From contig JAKORH010000101.1 in assembly GCA_029777935.1 (NCBI GenBank), positions 1 to 10,112 on the forward strand: DNA of 10,112 nucleotides, written 5' to 3'. Below the pieces are notes generated by a model. It was given only the letters and a program-made list of their open reading frames with translations, was not told the origin of the DNA and made no database searches. Source of the DNA: Pseudomonadota bacterium (GTDB taxonomy: Bacteria; Pseudomonadota; Gammaproteobacteria; Burkholderiales; Burkholderiaceae). Of the stretch, positions 1 to 6,996 are shown piece after piece; position 1 is the first letter of the stretch; each line of letters begins with the position of its first letter. A program made the position numbers and the translations under genes.

Positions 1-1
1 C

Positions 2-2998
2 ATCATCGGCGCGCTGGGCGCAGGCAAGACGACCGCGCTCGCCAACTCCGGTCTCGAGTTCCCGCTGGAGTCGAAGTTCGGCCGGCGCGGCATCCGCGGC
101 ATCGGCGGCACGCGCAACTGCGATTGGTGGTTCACCAGCGATGCGGTACTGATAGACACCGCGGGGCGCTTCACCACGCAGGACAGCGATCCCCGGGCCG
201 ACCACGCAGGGTGGTCGGCGTTCCTGGATCTGCTGAGCAAGTACCGGCCGCGCCGTCCGGTCAACGGGGTGCTGCTGACGATCAGCATCAGCGACCTGCT
301 GGGCGCGACCCGCGAGGAGCAGCGCGTGCACGCGCGCCGGTTGCGCGAGCGGGTCGACGAACTCACGGCGCGCTTCGGTAGCGGCATTCCCATCTACGCC
401 CTTGTCACCAAGCTCGACCTGCTGGCGGGCTTCATGGAGTTCTTCGCCGACTTCGACAAGGACGAGCGCGCGCAGGTGTGGGGCGTGACCTTCCCGTACG
501 ACGCCGATGCGGCGGCCGATCCGCTGGCGCGCCTGTCGAGCGAACTGGTCGCGCTGGAAAAGCGGCTCGACGAACGCCTGCTCGAGCGGCTGCACGCGGA
601 AAGCGATCGCGACCGCCGCGCGGCGATCTACGCGTTTCCGCAGCAGTGGCGCGTGCTGCGCGAAACGCTGAGCGAATTCCTGCCCGCGACCTTCGGCGCG
701 TCGACGCCGCGAGGCCGGCCGCTGGTGCGCGGCATCTACTTCACCAGCGCCACGCAGGAGGGCACGCCGATGGACCGCGCGCTCGGCAGCCTCGCGCGCG
801 CGCTCGGGCTGGGCAGCCGCATCGTTGCCCCCGCGCGGCCGAGCGGCAAGACCTTCTTCCTGACCCGGCTGCTGCGGGAAGTCGTGTTTGCCGAGGCGGG
901 GCTGGCGGGCACCAATCTGCGCTGGAAGCGCAACCGCGTGCGGGTCGAATGGGGCGCGATCGCGGCGTGCGGGGCACTAGTGGCCATCGCGCTTGCACTT
1001 GCGTGGCGCGGCCAGCTCGACAACAGCGCGTACTTGGCTGCCGTGCAGACCCGGCTCGCAGGGCTCGAACGCAGCGTCGCCGCCGCGCGCGCTTCGACGC
1101 CGACCGACCTGGTCGCGCTGCTGCCGGTGCTCGACAGCGTCGAGACGATCGGCGCACCGGACGAAACGCCGCGTGCCGCTTGGCGCTGGTTCGGGCTCGA
1201 TCAGAGCGCCAAGCTCGATGCGGCGGGTCACGACGCGTACCGCCGACTGCTGAAAGACGCCTTTCTGCCGCGTATCGCCGTGCGGTTGCAGGAACGGCTG
1301 CGAGCCGGCGCGCCCGACGCGATCGAGACCATCTACGAGGCGCTGAAGGCGTATCTGATGCTCTTCAGCGGCCAGCATTTCGATCGCGGTGCGTTGCGCA
1401 CGTCGCTGCGCGTCGACTGGGATCTGTCGCTGCCGGCCGAGGGGCGCGAACTCGGCGCGCGGTTGCGCCGGCATTTCGACCGGCTGATCGCCGGCGGCGA
1501 CGTCGGCGCGCCGGTGCTGGCCGACCAGTCGTTGATCGAGCGCGCGCGCAAGCTCGTCGCCGGCGTGCCGCTGGCACAGCGCGCGTACACGCGCTTGCGC
1601 AGCGTCGACGCGGGTCCGGATTTCTCCGTCGATTCGGTGACCGGCACCGCGGGCCGTCAGGTCTTCGCACGCGCCAGCGGGCAGTCGCTCGCGCAAGGTG
1701 TGCCGGCCATCTACACACGGGCCGCGTACCAGCGGCTCGCCGAGCGCAGCGACGACGTGCTGCGGCAGCTTGCGGGCGAGTCGAGCTGGGTCCTCGGCAC
1801 GGCGCAGGCAAGCGAAACGGACGATCGCGCGCGCCTGCGCGAGGAGATCGAGCGGCGCTATCTCGCCGACTACTCGCGCGCGTGGGATGCTTTCCTGCGC
1901 GATCTGCGCATCGAGCCGATCAAGACGCTGGCGCAGAGCGAGCAGGTCGCGCAGGTGCTGGCCCGCACCGATTCGCCGCTGCTCGCGCTGGCGCGCGCGG
2001 CGGCGCAGCAGGTCAACCTCGAGCCGAGCGGTCGCGCGAACGAGTTCGACGGGCACTTCGACGCGCTGCGCCGCTATGCCGCCGGCGAGGCCGCGCCGCT
2101 GAAGGACGCCCTTGGCACGGTCGGCAAGCTGGCCACGCATCTCGCCGCCGTCGACGACGCGGTCAAGCGCGGCGTGGCGGTGCCGGAGAGCGACGTGACG
2201 CGTGAATTGGCGACGCAGGCCGCGCAGGCGCCGGAACCGGTGCGCACGCTGCTGACGCAACTGGCGACGGTGAGTTCCGCGCAGATCTTCGTCGCGCAGC
2301 GCGATCGGCTGTCCCGCCAGCTCGCAGCCGAAGTCGGCGCGCAGTGCAGCCGGTTGCAGGGCCGCTATCCGTTCGCGCGCACGAGCAAGGACGACGTTGG
2401 GCTGCCGGAGTTCGCGCAGGCATTCGGAGCCAAGGGCTGGATCGACGCCTTCTTCGCGCGCCACCTGGCCCCGTTCGTCGACACTTCGCAGCGCGTGTGG
2501 ACGCTGCCCGCCCCCGACGGCCGCGCCGAGCCGGCGCCTGCGCTCGCGCCGTTCCAGCAGGCGCACACGATCCGCGACGCGTTTTTCGGCGATGGACACA
2601 CGCTCGGCACGAGGCTCGAATTCAGGCTGCTCGACATGGATGCCGGCGTCAGCGGACTCGAGCTCGATATCAACGGCCAGTTGCTGCGGTTCGCGCGCGA
2701 TTCGCGCGGCGCGCAGGCCGTGCAGTGGCCGGGGGCCGACGGCCGCACGCAGCGCGTGCAGCTCAGCCTGTCGAGCAGCGCCGGCGGCAGCGGGGCGCGC
2801 TATGCGTTCGAAGGGCCATGGGCGCTGCTCCGGCTGTTCGAGCGCGTGCGCGTGGAGCCGGGACCCGCGCCGGACCGGGTGATCGTCGTATTCGATGTCG
2901 AGGGCCGCCGCGCGCGGTTCGAGGTGAAGAGCGCCACGCCGATCAATCCGATCCGATTGACTGCACTGGAACAGTTCCAATGCCCGCAGAAGCTCTGA
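2..2998 (+). CDS. tssM: Type VI secretion inner-membrane protein TssM (IcmF-family), 5' partial
   Basis: TssM is the large inner-membrane protein that, with TssL and TssJ, forms the envelope-spanning complex of the type VI secretion system. The window holds 998 codons, entering just before the P-loop. Visible in order (numbering of this fragment): Walker A GALGAGKT at residues 3-10, a Walker B-like VLIDTAGRF around D52, the third transmembrane helix at about 317-335 (starting WGAIAACGALVA), then a long periplasmic part. The C-terminal domain shows typical TssM text, such as GLELDINGQLLRF and YAFEGPWALLRLFERV. The family is usually about 1,100-1,300 residues, so the missing part should be the N-terminal membrane helices and first cytoplasmic stretch. 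Domains are recognised by eye; ATP use by TssM varies between species and is not settled by the motif alone. The TGA at 2996-2998 lies inside tagF, which starts 19 nt earlier. Confidence 0.97.
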   Translation: MIGALGAGKTTALANSGLEFPLESKFGRRGIRGIGGTRNCDWWFTSDAVLIDTAGRFTTQDSDPRADHAGWSAFLDLLSKYRPRRPVNGVLLTISISDLLGATREEQRVHARRLRERVDELTARFGSGIPIYALVTKLDLLAGFMEFFADFDKDERAQVWGVTFPYDADAAADPLARLSSELVALEKRLDERLLERLHAESDRDRRAAIYAFPQQWRVLRETLSEFLPATFGASTPRGRPLVRGIYFTSATQEGTPMDRALGSLARALGLGSRIVAPARPSGKTFFLTRLLREVVFAEAGLAGTNLRWKRNRVRVEWGAIAACGALVAIALALAWRGQLDNSAYLAAVQTRLAGLERSVAAARASTPTDLVALLPVLDSVETIGAPDETPRAAWRWFGLDQSAKLDAAGHDAYRRLLKDAFLPRIAVRLQERLRAGAPDAIETIYEALKAYLMLFSGQHFDRGALRTSLRVDWDLSLPAEGRELGARLRRHFDRLIAGGDVGAPVLADQSLIERARKLVAGVPLAQRAYTRLRSVDAGPDFSVDSVTGTAGRQVFARASGQSLAQGVPAIYTRAAYQRLAERSDDVLRQLAGESSWVLGTAQASETDDRARLREEIERRYLADYSRAWDAFLRDLRIEPIKTLAQSEQVAQVLARTDSPLLALARAAAQQVNLEPSGRANEFDGHFDALRRYAAGEAAPLKDALGTVGKLATHLAAVDDAVKRGVAVPESDVTRELATQAAQAPEPVRTLLTQLATVSSAQIFVAQRDRLSRQLAAEVGAQCSRLQGRYPFARTSKDDVGLPEFAQAFGAKGWIDAFFARHLAPFVDTSQRVWTLPAPDGRAEPAPALAPFQQAHTIRDAFFGDGHTLGTRLEFRLLDMDAGVSGLELDINGQLLRFARDSRGAQAVQWPGADGRTQRVQLSLSSSAGGSGARYAFEGPWALLRLFERVRVEPGPAPDRVIVVFDVEGRRARFEVKSATPINPIRLTALEQFQCPQKL

Positions 2999-3660
2999 CT
3001 TCGCCGGCGCTCCACGCCAACGGCGCGCCGGGCTGGTTCGGCAAGCTGCCGAGCCTCGGCGACTTCGCGTCGCGCCGGCTGCCCGACGCGTTCGTGCACG
3101 CCTGGGACGAATGGCTGCAGCAGGGGCTGGCCCACGCAGCGGGCGCGTTCGACGCTCGCTGGCGTGATGGTGCCGGCGCGAGCCGGTTCTGGCTCAGTGC
3201 CGGCGTGCTCGGCGAGCCCGGCCGGGTCGGGCTGCTGCTGCCGAGCCGCGACCGCGTCGGCCGCCGCTTCCCGCTGACGATCGTTCAGCCGCTGCCGCCG
3301 CAGTCGCAAGGCCTCGCGGTGGCGCTGGCGTCGCGTGCGTGGCTCGACGCAGTCGAGCACGCGGCGTGCGGCGTGGTGCAAGCGCAGCTTTCGCTCGCTC
3401 GACTGGAGGACGAACTGGCTCGCATCGCGGTGAAGACGCCATTGGCCGACGGCGACGCAGTCACGGCCGGGCAGCTCGCCGCCGCGGTGCTGGCCGACCG
3501 CGGAGTCGATGCGCGCGGCTGCAGCGTGTGGTGGAACTCGGCCGCGCGCGAGCCATCGGATTATCTGTGCGTGGCCGCGCTGCCGTCGCCGGCCGTGCTG
3601 GCGGCGTTGCTCGCAGGGCCGCTGACGGGCAAGCAGGTTGCGGGATCCACGGGATGGTGA
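2980..3660 (+). CDS. tagF: Type VI secretion-associated protein TagF
   Basis: TagF is a small cytoplasmic T6SS accessory protein; in Pseudomonas aeruginosa it is known as a post-translational repressor of T6SS assembly. The 226-residue length matches the family (roughly 200-250). The N-terminal signature GWFGKLPSLGDFASRRLP (residues 18-35) is the diagnostic TagF opening, followed by a WDEWLQQGL segment and FWLSAGVLG. I chose the ATG at 2980 because the conserved signature begins only 17 residues later; the open frame extends far upstream but only as a shadow of tssM. A weak GGA (2968-2970) lies 9 nt before the ATG. The start overlaps the tssM end by 19 nt and the stop overlaps the next gene's ATG, so translation is probably coupled on both sides. 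No PpkA kinase or PppA phosphatase gene is seen in the window. Confidence 0.93.
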   Translation: MPAEALTSPALHANGAPGWFGKLPSLGDFASRRLPDAFVHAWDEWLQQGLAHAAGAFDARWRDGAGASRFWLSAGVLGEPGRVGLLLPSRDRVGRRFPLTIVQPLPPQSQGLAVALASRAWLDAVEHAACGVVQAQLSLARLEDELARIAVKTPLADGDAVTAGQLAAAVLADRGVDARGCSVWWNSAAREPSDYLCVAALPSPAVLAALLAGPLTGKQVAGSTGW

Positions 3661-5246
3661 ATTTCTCCTGTCGCGCATGGCTCGGTCGGCTGCTGCTCGC
3701 CGCGACGCTGGCGGCGATCGCAGCCGCGGTCCATGCGCAGCCGCGCACGCGCGGCATCGCGATCGACGAGGAGCGCTTCGCGCTGGTGATCGGCAACGCG
3801 GCCTACAAGCCGTTCAACCCGCTCGACAACCCGGTCAACGACGCGCGCCTGATCGCCGACGCCCTGCAGCGCGCGGGCTTCAAGGTGACCAAGTACGAGA
3901 ACCTCGACCGCGTCGGCATGGTCAACGCGTTCCGCGATTTCGGCGACAAGCTGGACGAGCGCACCGTCGCGGTCGTCTATTACGCCGGCCACGCGCTGCA
4001 GTTGCGCGACCATAACTACCTGGTGCCGGTCGACGCCGAGATCCACAGCGAGGACGAGATCCCGCTCGCAGGTATCGACGTTGGCTTCATGCTCAACCGC
4101 ATGTCGCGGGCGAAGAGCCGCGTCAACATCGTGATCCTCGACGCCTGCCGCGACAATCCGTTCGCAGGCCGCTCGCGGCCTGCGCAGGGCCTGGCGCAGA
4201 TCGACGCGCCGCCTGGAACGTTGCTCGCCTATGCGACCGCGCCGGGCAAGGTCGCCGAGGACGGCACGGGCTCCAAGGACAGCTTGTACACGTCGTACCT
4301 CGCGAGGTTCATGCTGGCGCCGGGGCTGCCGATCGAAACCGTGTTCAAGCGCGTGCGCGAGGCGGTGATCCAGGCGACCAACGAGCAGCAGGTGCCGTGG
4401 GAAAACTCGTCGCTGCTCGGCGAATTCGCGTTCGTTCCCGGCGTGGCTGCGCCGACGACCGCCGACGCTGCCCAGGAAGCCGCCGGCGAGATCGCGTTCT
4501 GGAACAGCATCCAGTCGTCGAATCGCGCCGACGAGTACCGCGCGTACTTGCGCCAGTACCCGCGCGGCCGCTTCGCCGAGCTGGCGCAGGCGCGCATCGC
4601 CGCGTTCGCGCGCGAATCGCCCCCGACTGCGGCTGCGCGCGCGAAGCCCGACCCGCTGGCCGCGTTGGTGCTGGCCAAGGGCGGCCGGCCGGAGCTGCTG
4701 CCGCACGCGGGCGACACGTGGCGCTATCGCGTGTCCGACCAGTTCCGGCTCGGCGACCTGTTCCTGACCGCCACCGTTGCCGACGTGACCGAGGACGGCG
4801 TGGTCGAGACCTGGACCACGACCTCGGACGCCAAGGTGCGCTCGACGGTGGTGCCGCTCGAGACGGGCTTCCACGCGCTGCCGGACTGGTCGCTGACGCC
4901 GCCGGAGTTTTCGCCTTACCTGCTGGCGACCGAGCGGCTGCGGCCGGGCCAGAAGATCGGCGGGCAGCGCCGCAGCGTGGAGCGCTCGGTCGTCGCGCTC
5001 AACGCCACCGTCGAGGGCGAGGAAGGCGTGACCGTGGCTGCCGGACGCTTCCGCGCGACCAGGATCGTGCTGCGCGGGCAGGCGCAATCACGCGGTGCGC
5101 AGCGCTCCGGGCCGATCACGGTCGAGCATGTGGTCTGGTACGCGCCCGCGGTCAAGCGCTTCGTCAAGTACGAGGTGACGACCCGCGTCGGCAGCGCGCT
5201 GCAGGAAGAAACGGTGTTCGAGCTGATGGACTACAAGCTGAACTGA
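3654..5246 (+). CDS. Exported caspase-like (peptidase C14) protein coupled to the T6SS cluster
   Basis: A 530-residue protein with a signal peptide (residues 1-28, hydrophobic core LLLAATLAAIAAA, probable cleavage VHA|QP), so it likely acts in the periplasm or outside. Residues 40-250 are a caspase-fold domain: FALVIGNAAY at the start, catalytic His113 in VVYYAGHALQ and Cys165 in VILDACRDNPF. The common GHG triplet is GHA here. Residues about 280-318 carry an FWNSIQSS...YLRQYPRGRFAELAQARI repeat, seen in other bacterial caspase-like proteins. Residues about 348-530 form a predicted beta-rich domain that I cannot name, containing VTVAAGRFRATRI and VWYAPAVKRFVKYEV. The ATG at 3654 overlaps the tagF stop (ATGGTGA), and it directly precedes the signal peptide, which fixes the start. 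Target and substrate are unknown. A role in T6SS is inferred from position only; it could also be a stress protein riding on the operon. Confidence 0.92.
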   Translation: MVNFSCRAWLGRLLLAATLAAIAAAVHAQPRTRGIAIDEERFALVIGNAAYKPFNPLDNPVNDARLIADALQRAGFKVTKYENLDRVGMVNAFRDFGDKLDERTVAVVYYAGHALQLRDHNYLVPVDAEIHSEDEIPLAGIDVGFMLNRMSRAKSRVNIVILDACRDNPFAGRSRPAQGLAQIDAPPGTLLAYATAPGKVAEDGTGSKDSLYTSYLARFMLAPGLPIETVFKRVREAVIQATNEQQVPWENSSLLGEFAFVPGVAAPTTADAAQEAAGEIAFWNSIQSSNRADEYRAYLRQYPRGRFAELAQARIAAFARESPPTAAARAKPDPLAALVLAKGGRPELLPHAGDTWRYRVSDQFRLGDLFLTATVADVTEDGVVETWTTTSDAKVRSTVVPLETGFHALPDWSLTPPEFSPYLLATERLRPGQKIGGQRRSVERSVVALNATVEGEEGVTVAAGRFRATRIVLRGQAQSRGAQRSGPITVEHVVWYAPAVKRFVKYEVTTRVGSALQEETVFELMDYKLN

Positions 5247-5256
5247 CCCGGCCCGT

Positions 5257-5276
5257 CGCGGCGCGTCGTCGCCGCG
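5257..5276 (+). terminator. Weak hairpin after the caspase-like gene, possible terminator
   Basis: Eleven nt after the caspase-like stop, CGCGGCG (5257-5263) and CGCCGCG (5270-5276) form a perfect 7-bp GC stem with a 6-nt loop. No U-tract follows (the next T-rich bit is only GTTTCC near 5285). It sits where the T6SS transcript would end, but in DNA this GC-rich such stems occur by chance. Confidence 0.25.
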
Positions 5277-5304
5277 GCGCGAACGTTTCCCGCGGTTGTT
5301 TCCA

Positions 5305-5310
5305 TATAAG
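5305..5310 (+). promoter_or_regulatory. Candidate -10 box for the rhodanese gene
   Basis: TATAAG matches the sigma-70 -10 consensus at 5 of 6 positions and stands out as the only AT-rich patch in the gap 5247-5372. No good -35 is found 16-18 nt upstream (AACGTT at 5282-5287 is poor). Transcription would begin near 5317. A CGTGAC/GTCACG hairpin (5340-5345 with 5354-5359) would then lie in the leader, ending just before the ribosome binding site. Confidence 0.3.
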
Positions 5311-5361
5311 CATTCGTTCCGACGGACGTGCTCCGGCGCCGTGACAATGACGCGTCACGCC

Positions 5362-5366
5362 GGGAG
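5362..5366 (+). promoter_or_regulatory. Ribosome binding site that decides the rhodanese start
   Basis: GGGAG ends directly at an in-frame ATG at 5367 (spacing 0) but is 6 nt before a second in-frame ATG at 5373. The second ATG therefore has the workable spacing and is the better start. Confidence 0.6.
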
Positions 5367-5372
5367 ATGCCG

Positions 5373-5861
5373 ATGCCGTTCGAAACACAGGTCGCGAGCG
5401 ACTCGCTCGAGCAGGCGAGCCTGCCGGAGCAGATCTTCGATCTGGCCTCGGTGCGGCGGGTCGAATTCGAACTCGACTACGCGGGCGCGATCACGCCGCC
5501 CGAGGCCTGGCGACTGGTGCAGAACCGCGCGGCGGTATTGATCGACGTGCGCACCGCGCCGGAATACAAGTTCGTCGGCCGCGTGCCGCATTCGGTCAAC
5601 GTCGAATGGCACGGCGAAGACCCGGCGCCGCGCGCGAAGTTCGTCGACGAACTGCGCCGCATCGCCGATCCGGACGCGCCGCTCCTGTTCCTGTGCCGCA
5701 GCGCCGTGCGCTCCGATGCCGCCGCCGCGGCGGCGGCCGAGGCCGGCTTCGCGCGCGTGTACAACGTGCTGGAAGGCTTCGAAGGGCAGCGCGACGCCGC
5801 GCAGCAGCGCGGCAAGATCGACGGCTGGCGACGCGCCGGCCTGCCCTGGATCCAGGACTGA
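5373..5861 (+). CDS. Single-domain rhodanese-like protein
   Basis: A 162-residue cytoplasmic protein (no signal peptide). After an N-terminal extension of about 40 residues comes one rhodanese domain: TPPEAWRLV leading in, the conserved LIDVRTAPEY (D58, R60, E64), then GRVPHSVNVEW, and the active-site loop LCRSAVRS with Cys108. Rhodanese domains carry a persulfide on this cysteine and move sulfur to acceptors such as cyanide, thiols or proteins; the loop here is complete, so the protein is probably active. The true acceptor cannot be read from sequence. The start at 5373 is chosen from the GGGAG spacing; GTG at 5328 and ATG at 5367 are also in frame. The next gene is 57 nt downstream on the same strand, so a shared transcript is possible. 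Confidence 0.93.
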   Translation: MPFETQVASDSLEQASLPEQIFDLASVRRVEFELDYAGAITPPEAWRLVQNRAAVLIDVRTAPEYKFVGRVPHSVNVEWHGEDPAPRAKFVDELRRIADPDAPLLFLCRSAVRSDAAAAAAAEAGFARVYNVLEGFEGQRDAAQQRGKIDGWRRAGLPWIQD

Positions 5862-5887
5862 ACGCCGCGGCGCGCTGCTGAAGTAAC

Positions 5888-5911
5888 CTCCGCGCATCGA
5901 AGAGCGCGGAG
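5888..5911 (+). promoter_or_regulatory. Hairpin overlapping the ribosome binding site of the coiled-coil gene
   Basis: CTCCGCGC (5888-5895) and GCGCGGAG (5904-5911) are a perfect 8-bp inverted repeat with an 8-nt loop. The 3' arm ends in GGAG (5908-5911), the ribosome binding site 7 nt before the ATG at 5919. When folded, the site would be masked. It lies 27 nt after the rhodanese stop, so it could instead act as a weak processing or attenuation hairpin; no U-tract follows. Confidence 0.45.
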
Positions 5912-5918
5912 ACAGGCG

Positions 5919-6188
5919 ATGCGCGCATTCCTTTTCGCACTGCTGGCAGCGTTCGCGGCGCAGGCAGCCGCGCAGCGTGCGCCCGGCGCGCCGACCGCCG
6001 CCGAGACGCAGGCGCAGATCGTGCGGGTGCAGGCCGGGATCGCGCAGAACAACGCAGCACGCGGGCGCGTCGACGAAGAACTGCGCCAGCTCGAACAGCG
6101 GATCAACGATCTCAGGCTCGAACGGCAGCGGCTGCAGCGCGAGCAGACCCGTCTGCAGTCAGAGCTGCAGCTTCTTCTGACGCGCTGA
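5919..6188 (+). CDS. Small exported coiled-coil protein of unknown function
   Basis: An 89-residue protein I do not recognise by name. Residues 1-18 are a clear signal peptide (MR, then FLFALLAAFAAQ, cleavage AAA|Q), so a periplasmic location is likely. The mature 71 residues begin with a short Ala/Pro-rich stretch and then, from about residue 34 to the end, are rich in Gln, Arg, Glu and Leu with heptad-like spacing (for example ELRQLEQRINDLRLERQRLQ), predicting one continuous alpha-helical coiled coil. A good GGAG site sits 7 nt before the ATG, supporting a real gene. Only 2 nt separate its stop from the SRAP start, so the two are probably translated together, though nothing known links a periplasmic coiled coil to DNA repair. 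It could be a scaffold or a small Lpp/YbgF-like helix bundle; this is a guess. Confidence 0.72.
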   Translation: MRAFLFALLAAFAAQAAAQRAPGAPTAAETQAQIVRVQAGIAQNNAARGRVDEELRQLEQRINDLRLERQRLQREQTRLQSELQLLLTR

Positions 6189-6190
6189 GC

Positions 6191-6793
6191 ATGTGCGGCC
6201 GCTACGACCTGTCGGACAACCCGGCCGCGATCAAGGCCAGGTTCTCGGTGCCGCGCGTGCCCGACTACGCGCCGAACATCGACGTGCGGCCCACGCAGGT
6301 CAATCCCATCGTGCGGCTCGACCGCGAAGGCGGCCGTGAATGCGCGCTGGCGCGCTGGGGACTGGTGCCGGTGTGGGCGAAGGACCTCAAATTCGGCACC
6401 CGCTGCATCAACGCGCGCTCCGAGACGATCGCCAGCGCGCCGGCGTTTCGCGCCGCGTACCGCAAGCGGCGCTGTCTCGTTCCCGTCAACGCCTTCTACG
6501 AGTGGAGCGGCCCGACCGGCCACAGGATCAAATGGCGGATCGGACTGCGCGACGAACCGCTGTTCGCGCTCGCCGGCCTGTGGGAGTGGTGGCGCGATCC
6601 GCAGTCCGACGAAGGCGTCGAAACCTACACGATCATCACGACCGATGCGAACGCGGCCTTGGCATCGATCCACGACCGCATGCCGGTGATCGTCGCGCCG
6701 CAGAACTACGCCGCTTGGCTCGATCCGGGCGAGTCGCCGGAGCCATTGCTCGCGCCGTTCGACGCCGGCGCGCTGAAGTTGGAGCGCGGCTGA
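6191..6793 (+). CDS. SRAP-family abasic-site processing protein (YedK/HMCES-like)
   Basis: A 200-residue member of the SOS-response-associated peptidase family. In E. coli YedK and human HMCES the free N-terminal Cys2 forms a stable thiazolidine crosslink with abasic sites in single-stranded DNA, protecting them at replication forks. The signature residues are present: Cys2 (MCGRYDL), Asn74 (CINARSET), Glu104 (FYEW) and His161 (SIHDRMPVIV). Cys2 must directly follow Met, which fixes the start at 6191. No strong ribosome binding site is visible; the coiled-coil gene ends 2 nt before, so coupling is likely. The protein stops at LKLERG, about 20 residues shorter than E. coli YedK (222), and lacks the C-terminal VN..RN/KNxGxELI-type segment. 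I see no LexA-like box upstream. Confidence 0.95.
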   Translation: MCGRYDLSDNPAAIKARFSVPRVPDYAPNIDVRPTQVNPIVRLDREGGRECALARWGLVPVWAKDLKFGTRCINARSETIASAPAFRAAYRKRRCLVPVNAFYEWSGPTGHRIKWRIGLRDEPLFALAGLWEWWRDPQSDEGVETYTIITTDANAALASIHDRMPVIVAPQNYAAWLDPGESPEPLLAPFDAGALKLERG

Positions 6794-6891
6794 TCGGCTG
6801 CAACGTGGAGCGGCTGCGCCAGCGGGTCGCCCACCACGGCGGGGATGCCGTAGCGCCCGAAGGGTGGTCTCGCGGCGGAATCCCGGCCGAA

Positions 6892-6909
6892 GTTGACGTT
6901 TACGTCAAC
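6892..6909 (+). promoter_or_regulatory. ACGT-type palindromic operator upstream of icmF
   Basis: GTTGACGTTTACGTCAAC consists of two perfect 8-nt inverted arms (6892-6899 and 6902-6909) around TT. It overlaps the candidate -35 TTGACG and the spacer, the position at which MerR-family regulators typically bind. From memory, ACGT-centred palindromes of this size are described for LiuR-type MerR regulators of branched-chain amino acid breakdown in proteobacteria. The downstream gene fits such a regulon, but the regulator is not in the window. Confidence 0.6.
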
Positions 6910-6921
6910 GGCAGCTAACTT
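6893..6921 (+). promoter_or_regulatory. Candidate sigma-70 promoter of icmF
   Basis: TTGACG (6893-6898, 5 of 6 matches to the -35 consensus) is followed after 17 nt by TAACTT (6916-6921, a weak -10). Transcription would begin near 6928, leaving a leader of about 70 nt. The -35 is embedded in the palindromic operator. Confidence 0.45.
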
Positions 6922-6937
6922 TGCCCCTGCCGCCGCG

Positions 6938-6979
6938 ATTGCCGCCCGTGCACCCCAGGGCGATCATTGCCGTCCGTGC
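6938..6979 (+). repeat. Imperfect 14-nt direct repeat in the icmF leader
   Basis: ATTGCCGCCCGTGC (6938-6951) and ATTGCCGTCCGTGC (6966-6979) differ at one position and are offset by 28 nt. Both lie between the candidate transcription start and the ribosome binding site. They may be a small duplication or a leader element; no function is evident. Confidence 0.5.
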
Positions 6980-6996
6980 GCGTTCCGGAGCCCGCC

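Noticed and set aside
977..2980. 667-codon minus-strand open frame opposite tssM
   Set aside because: It is the complement of well-supported TssM coding sequence, Arg/Ala-rich with no domain.
3561..5087. 508-codon minus-strand open frame opposite the caspase-like gene
   Set aside because: The + strand shows signal peptide and catalytic motifs; the antisense product looks like random GC-rich translation.
5864..5873. CGCCGCGGCG palindrome after the rhodanese stop as a terminator
   Set aside because: It is a short palindrome with no loop and no T-run; such motifs are common by chance in this base composition.
6703..6960. Coding-looking minus-strand stretch after the SRAP gene (for example RYGIPAVVGDPLAQPL)
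   Set aside because: No usable start codon or ribosome binding site precedes it, it has no recognised family, and part overlaps SRAP; at most a gene remnant.
6794..6996. Cobalamin riboswitch before the B12-dependent mutase
   Set aside because: No B12-box-like sequence or suitable multi-helix fold was found, and the leader after the likely promoter is only about 70 nt.
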